Shown: positions 62,788-64,000 of the stretch, in pieces
Position numbering within the stretch: the first letter of the stretch is position 1
Layout: the number at the start of each line of letters is the position of its first letter
Assembly: GCF_003241315.1 (NCBI RefSeq)
Contig: NZ_QFOZ01000007.1
Span: 1 to 64,000, forward strand
Direction of reading: 5' to 3'
DNA length: 64,000 bases
From: Lawsonella clevelandensis
Lineage (GTDB): Bacteria > Actinomycetota > Actinomycetes > Mycobacteriales > Mycobacteriaceae
The notes under the pieces: generated by a model
Databases searched by the model: none
Told to the model about the DNA's origin: nothing
Seen by the model: the letters and a program-made list of their open reading frames with translations, nothing else
Position numbers and translations under genes: made by a program

Positions 62788-64000
62788 ATGGGACGACACA
62801 GCGCTCCCCGGAACTCGGGGGATCCTAGCGATACCCGAGCTTCCTGGCAGGGCAAAACTTCCCTGCTTGCCAATAACACCACGCGCACAACGGATGGAGC
62901 ACGGACCAGCCACCGAACCGCTACATCAGTGTCATCAACGTCGCGACAGTCATCACAGCGCACTTCGCAGCAGTCGTCCAAACGCGCATCTCAGCGTCCT
63001 GTCAACCGCGCAAACAAGCGTCAGGACACTCTCCGCAGCACGAACCAAGACAAGCGCAAGACTGAAACTAGTAAAGCCCCCAAAACTACTAAACCCAAGG
63101 TCAGTAAAGCTAGTAAAGCTAAGGCTAAAAAGAAGGTCCCCCTTAAAGAACGAAGCCCCAAATCTATTGTCGGCAGTATCTTCAAATGGATCGGCATTAT
63201 TCTGCTGGCACTCATTGTGGCCTGCGTTATTTTCTTTGTCCTTATGTACCTTTTCGTCAAGGTACCCGCGCCGGGCGATATCCCTACCGCGCAGCGCGTC
63301 ACCCTGGTAGCAAGCGACGGTAAAACTGTTTTGGGGGACATTATCCCCGAGGCCGGTAACCGTCGCGAGGTAGACGCGAAGCAAATCCCCGACCATCTCC
63401 GCCATGCCACAATGGCCGCCGAAGACCGCGAATTCATGACCAATAAAGGCTTTTCCTTTACTGGTTTTGGGCGCGCTGCTGTCGGCCAAGTGACGCATCG
63501 CAGCGATAATGGCGGTGGCTCCACTATTACCCAGCAGTATGTCAAGAATGCGCTGGTGGGTAATCAGCACAGTTACTGGCGTAAGTTCAAAGAACTTGTC
63601 GTCTCTATGAAGATGTCCAACCAGTGGTCTAAAGATGAGATCATGACGGCCTACCTGAACACTATTTACTTTGGCCGTGGTGCTTATGGTGTAGAGACTG
63701 CTTCCCAGGCATATTTCAATAAGCATGTGCAGGATCTCACCCCTGCCGAATCCGCTATGTTGGCGGGTCTTATCCAGCAGCCCTCTAATCTGGATCCGCG
63801 GGTGAACCCGGTAGCGTCTAAGACCCGCTGGAAGTATGTGGTACGCGGCATGCTGAATGAAGGATGGTTGTCCGCTAGCGAAGTGGCCACCATGGACTTC
63901 CCGAAGACTATTCCAGAAAATAAGAGTCTGCGTATTGACGAGCGTCTCTCTGGCCCGAATGGGCTTATTAAAGCACAGATTATGCGGGAGCTTGCCGAGC
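62788..64000 (+). CDS. ponA: class A penicillin-binding protein, N-terminal part (cut by window end)
   Basis: The start is ATG 62788 behind GAGAGGG; 404 residues are visible. A basic, disordered cytosolic region (about 1-130, Ser/Thr/Gln then Lys-rich) precedes one membrane segment (about 134-156). The glycosyltransferase 51 domain follows, with catalytic Glu212 in MAAEDREF, the GGSTITQQYVKN block and YLNTIYFGRGAYGVETAS. The transpeptidase domain lies beyond the edge. It polymerises glycan strands at the cell surface. Placement next to padR-ino1 resembles the mycobacterial ponA1 neighbourhood. Confidence 0.93.
   Translation, partial: MGRHSAPRNSGDPSDTRASWQGKTSLLANNTTRTTDGARTSHRTATSVSSTSRQSSQRTSQQSSKRASQRPVNRANKRQDTLRSTNQDKRKTETSKAPKTTKPKVSKASKAKAKKKVPLKERSPKSIVGSIFKWIGIILLALIVACVIFFVLMYLFVKVPAPGDIPTAQRVTLVASDGKTVLGDIIPEAGNRREVDAKQIPDHLRHATMAAEDREFMTNKGFSFTGFGRAAVGQVTHRSDNGGGSTITQQYVKNALVGNQHSYWRKFKELVVSMKMSNQWSKDEIMTAYLNTIYFGRGAYGVETASQAYFNKHVQDLTPAESAMLAGLIQQPSNLDPRVNPVASKTRWKYVVRGMLNEGWLSASEVATMDFPKTIPENKSLRIDERLSGPNGLIKAQIMRELAE

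Noticed and set aside
1..64000. CRISPR arrays, tRNA or rRNA genes
   Set aside because: No regularly spaced repeats and no cloverleaf or rRNA sequence were recognised on either strand by reading.

Overview
The window looks like a chromosomal segment of a small-genome, lipid-oriented member of the Mycobacteriales. The evidence is an antigen-85-type mycolyltransferase, a padR-ino1 pair beside a class A penicillin-binding protein, an LpqY-SugABC-type sugar importer with a small membrane protein, DtxR/IdeR-like iron boxes, and NrdR boxes. A class III ribonucleotide reductase (nrdD) with its radical-SAM activase (nrdG), plus a formate/nitrite channel, point to anaerobic growth. The dense set of secreted esterases and lipases fits a host-lipid-feeding actinobacterium. 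Lawsonella is my best guess, but this is inferred from gene content, not proven.

Layout. 0-3.1 kb: a bile-acid-symporter-like protein, a small secreted protein, a decayed plasmid RepA and an orphan HicB. 3.2-14.1 kb: secreted serine protease, MFS and FNT transporters, nitroreductase, frameshifted yaaA, rnhA, a mycolyltransferase, and two secreted alpha/beta-hydrolase paralogues that lack a normal nucleophile (one frameshifted). 14.3-22.5 kb: an MFS exporter behind an iron box, leuS with an internal deletion/frameshift, a lipoprotein, an acyltransferase, ferritin and an SDR. 22.6-35.4 kb: a secreted lysophospholipase-like hydrolase, a large unknown secreted protein, three SGNH esterases (26.1, 33.2 and 34.4 kb) and an oppABC-DF peptide importer. 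35.4-37.4 kb: a compact integrated element with a CRESS-type Rep (helicase part only), two small genes with near-identical ribosome sites, and an iteron plus stem-loop origin. It appears to split a secreted-protein gene. 37.5-45.2 kb: NrdR boxes, nrdD, panB, coaBC, panC, panD, nrdG and a TIGR01777 epimerase. 45.3-52.5 kb: secreted LIP lipase, tpx, fructosamine-kinase-like protein, universal stress protein, a helical stress peptide, pncA and an APC permease. 52.6-57.3 kb: sugar importer. 57.4-64 kb: pyruvate:quinone oxidoreductase, an iron-box intergenic region with a possible divergent small gene, a secreted protein, ino1, padR and the start of a PBP (cut by the window end).

How the genes fit together. 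Secreted lipases and esterases would release fatty acids, the Opp and Sug importers bring in peptides and sugar, and the pantothenate/CoA genes supply CoA for acyl metabolism. NrdD/NrdG make deoxynucleotides without oxygen. Ino1 feeds phosphatidylinositol and mycothiol-type inositol pools. Three genes carry reading-frame lesions (yaaA, the second alpha/beta-hydrolase, leuS). The first two lie in homopolymers, so sequencing or assembly error must be considered alongside real decay or phase variation. No tRNA, rRNA, CRISPR array or intact insertion sequence was recognised.
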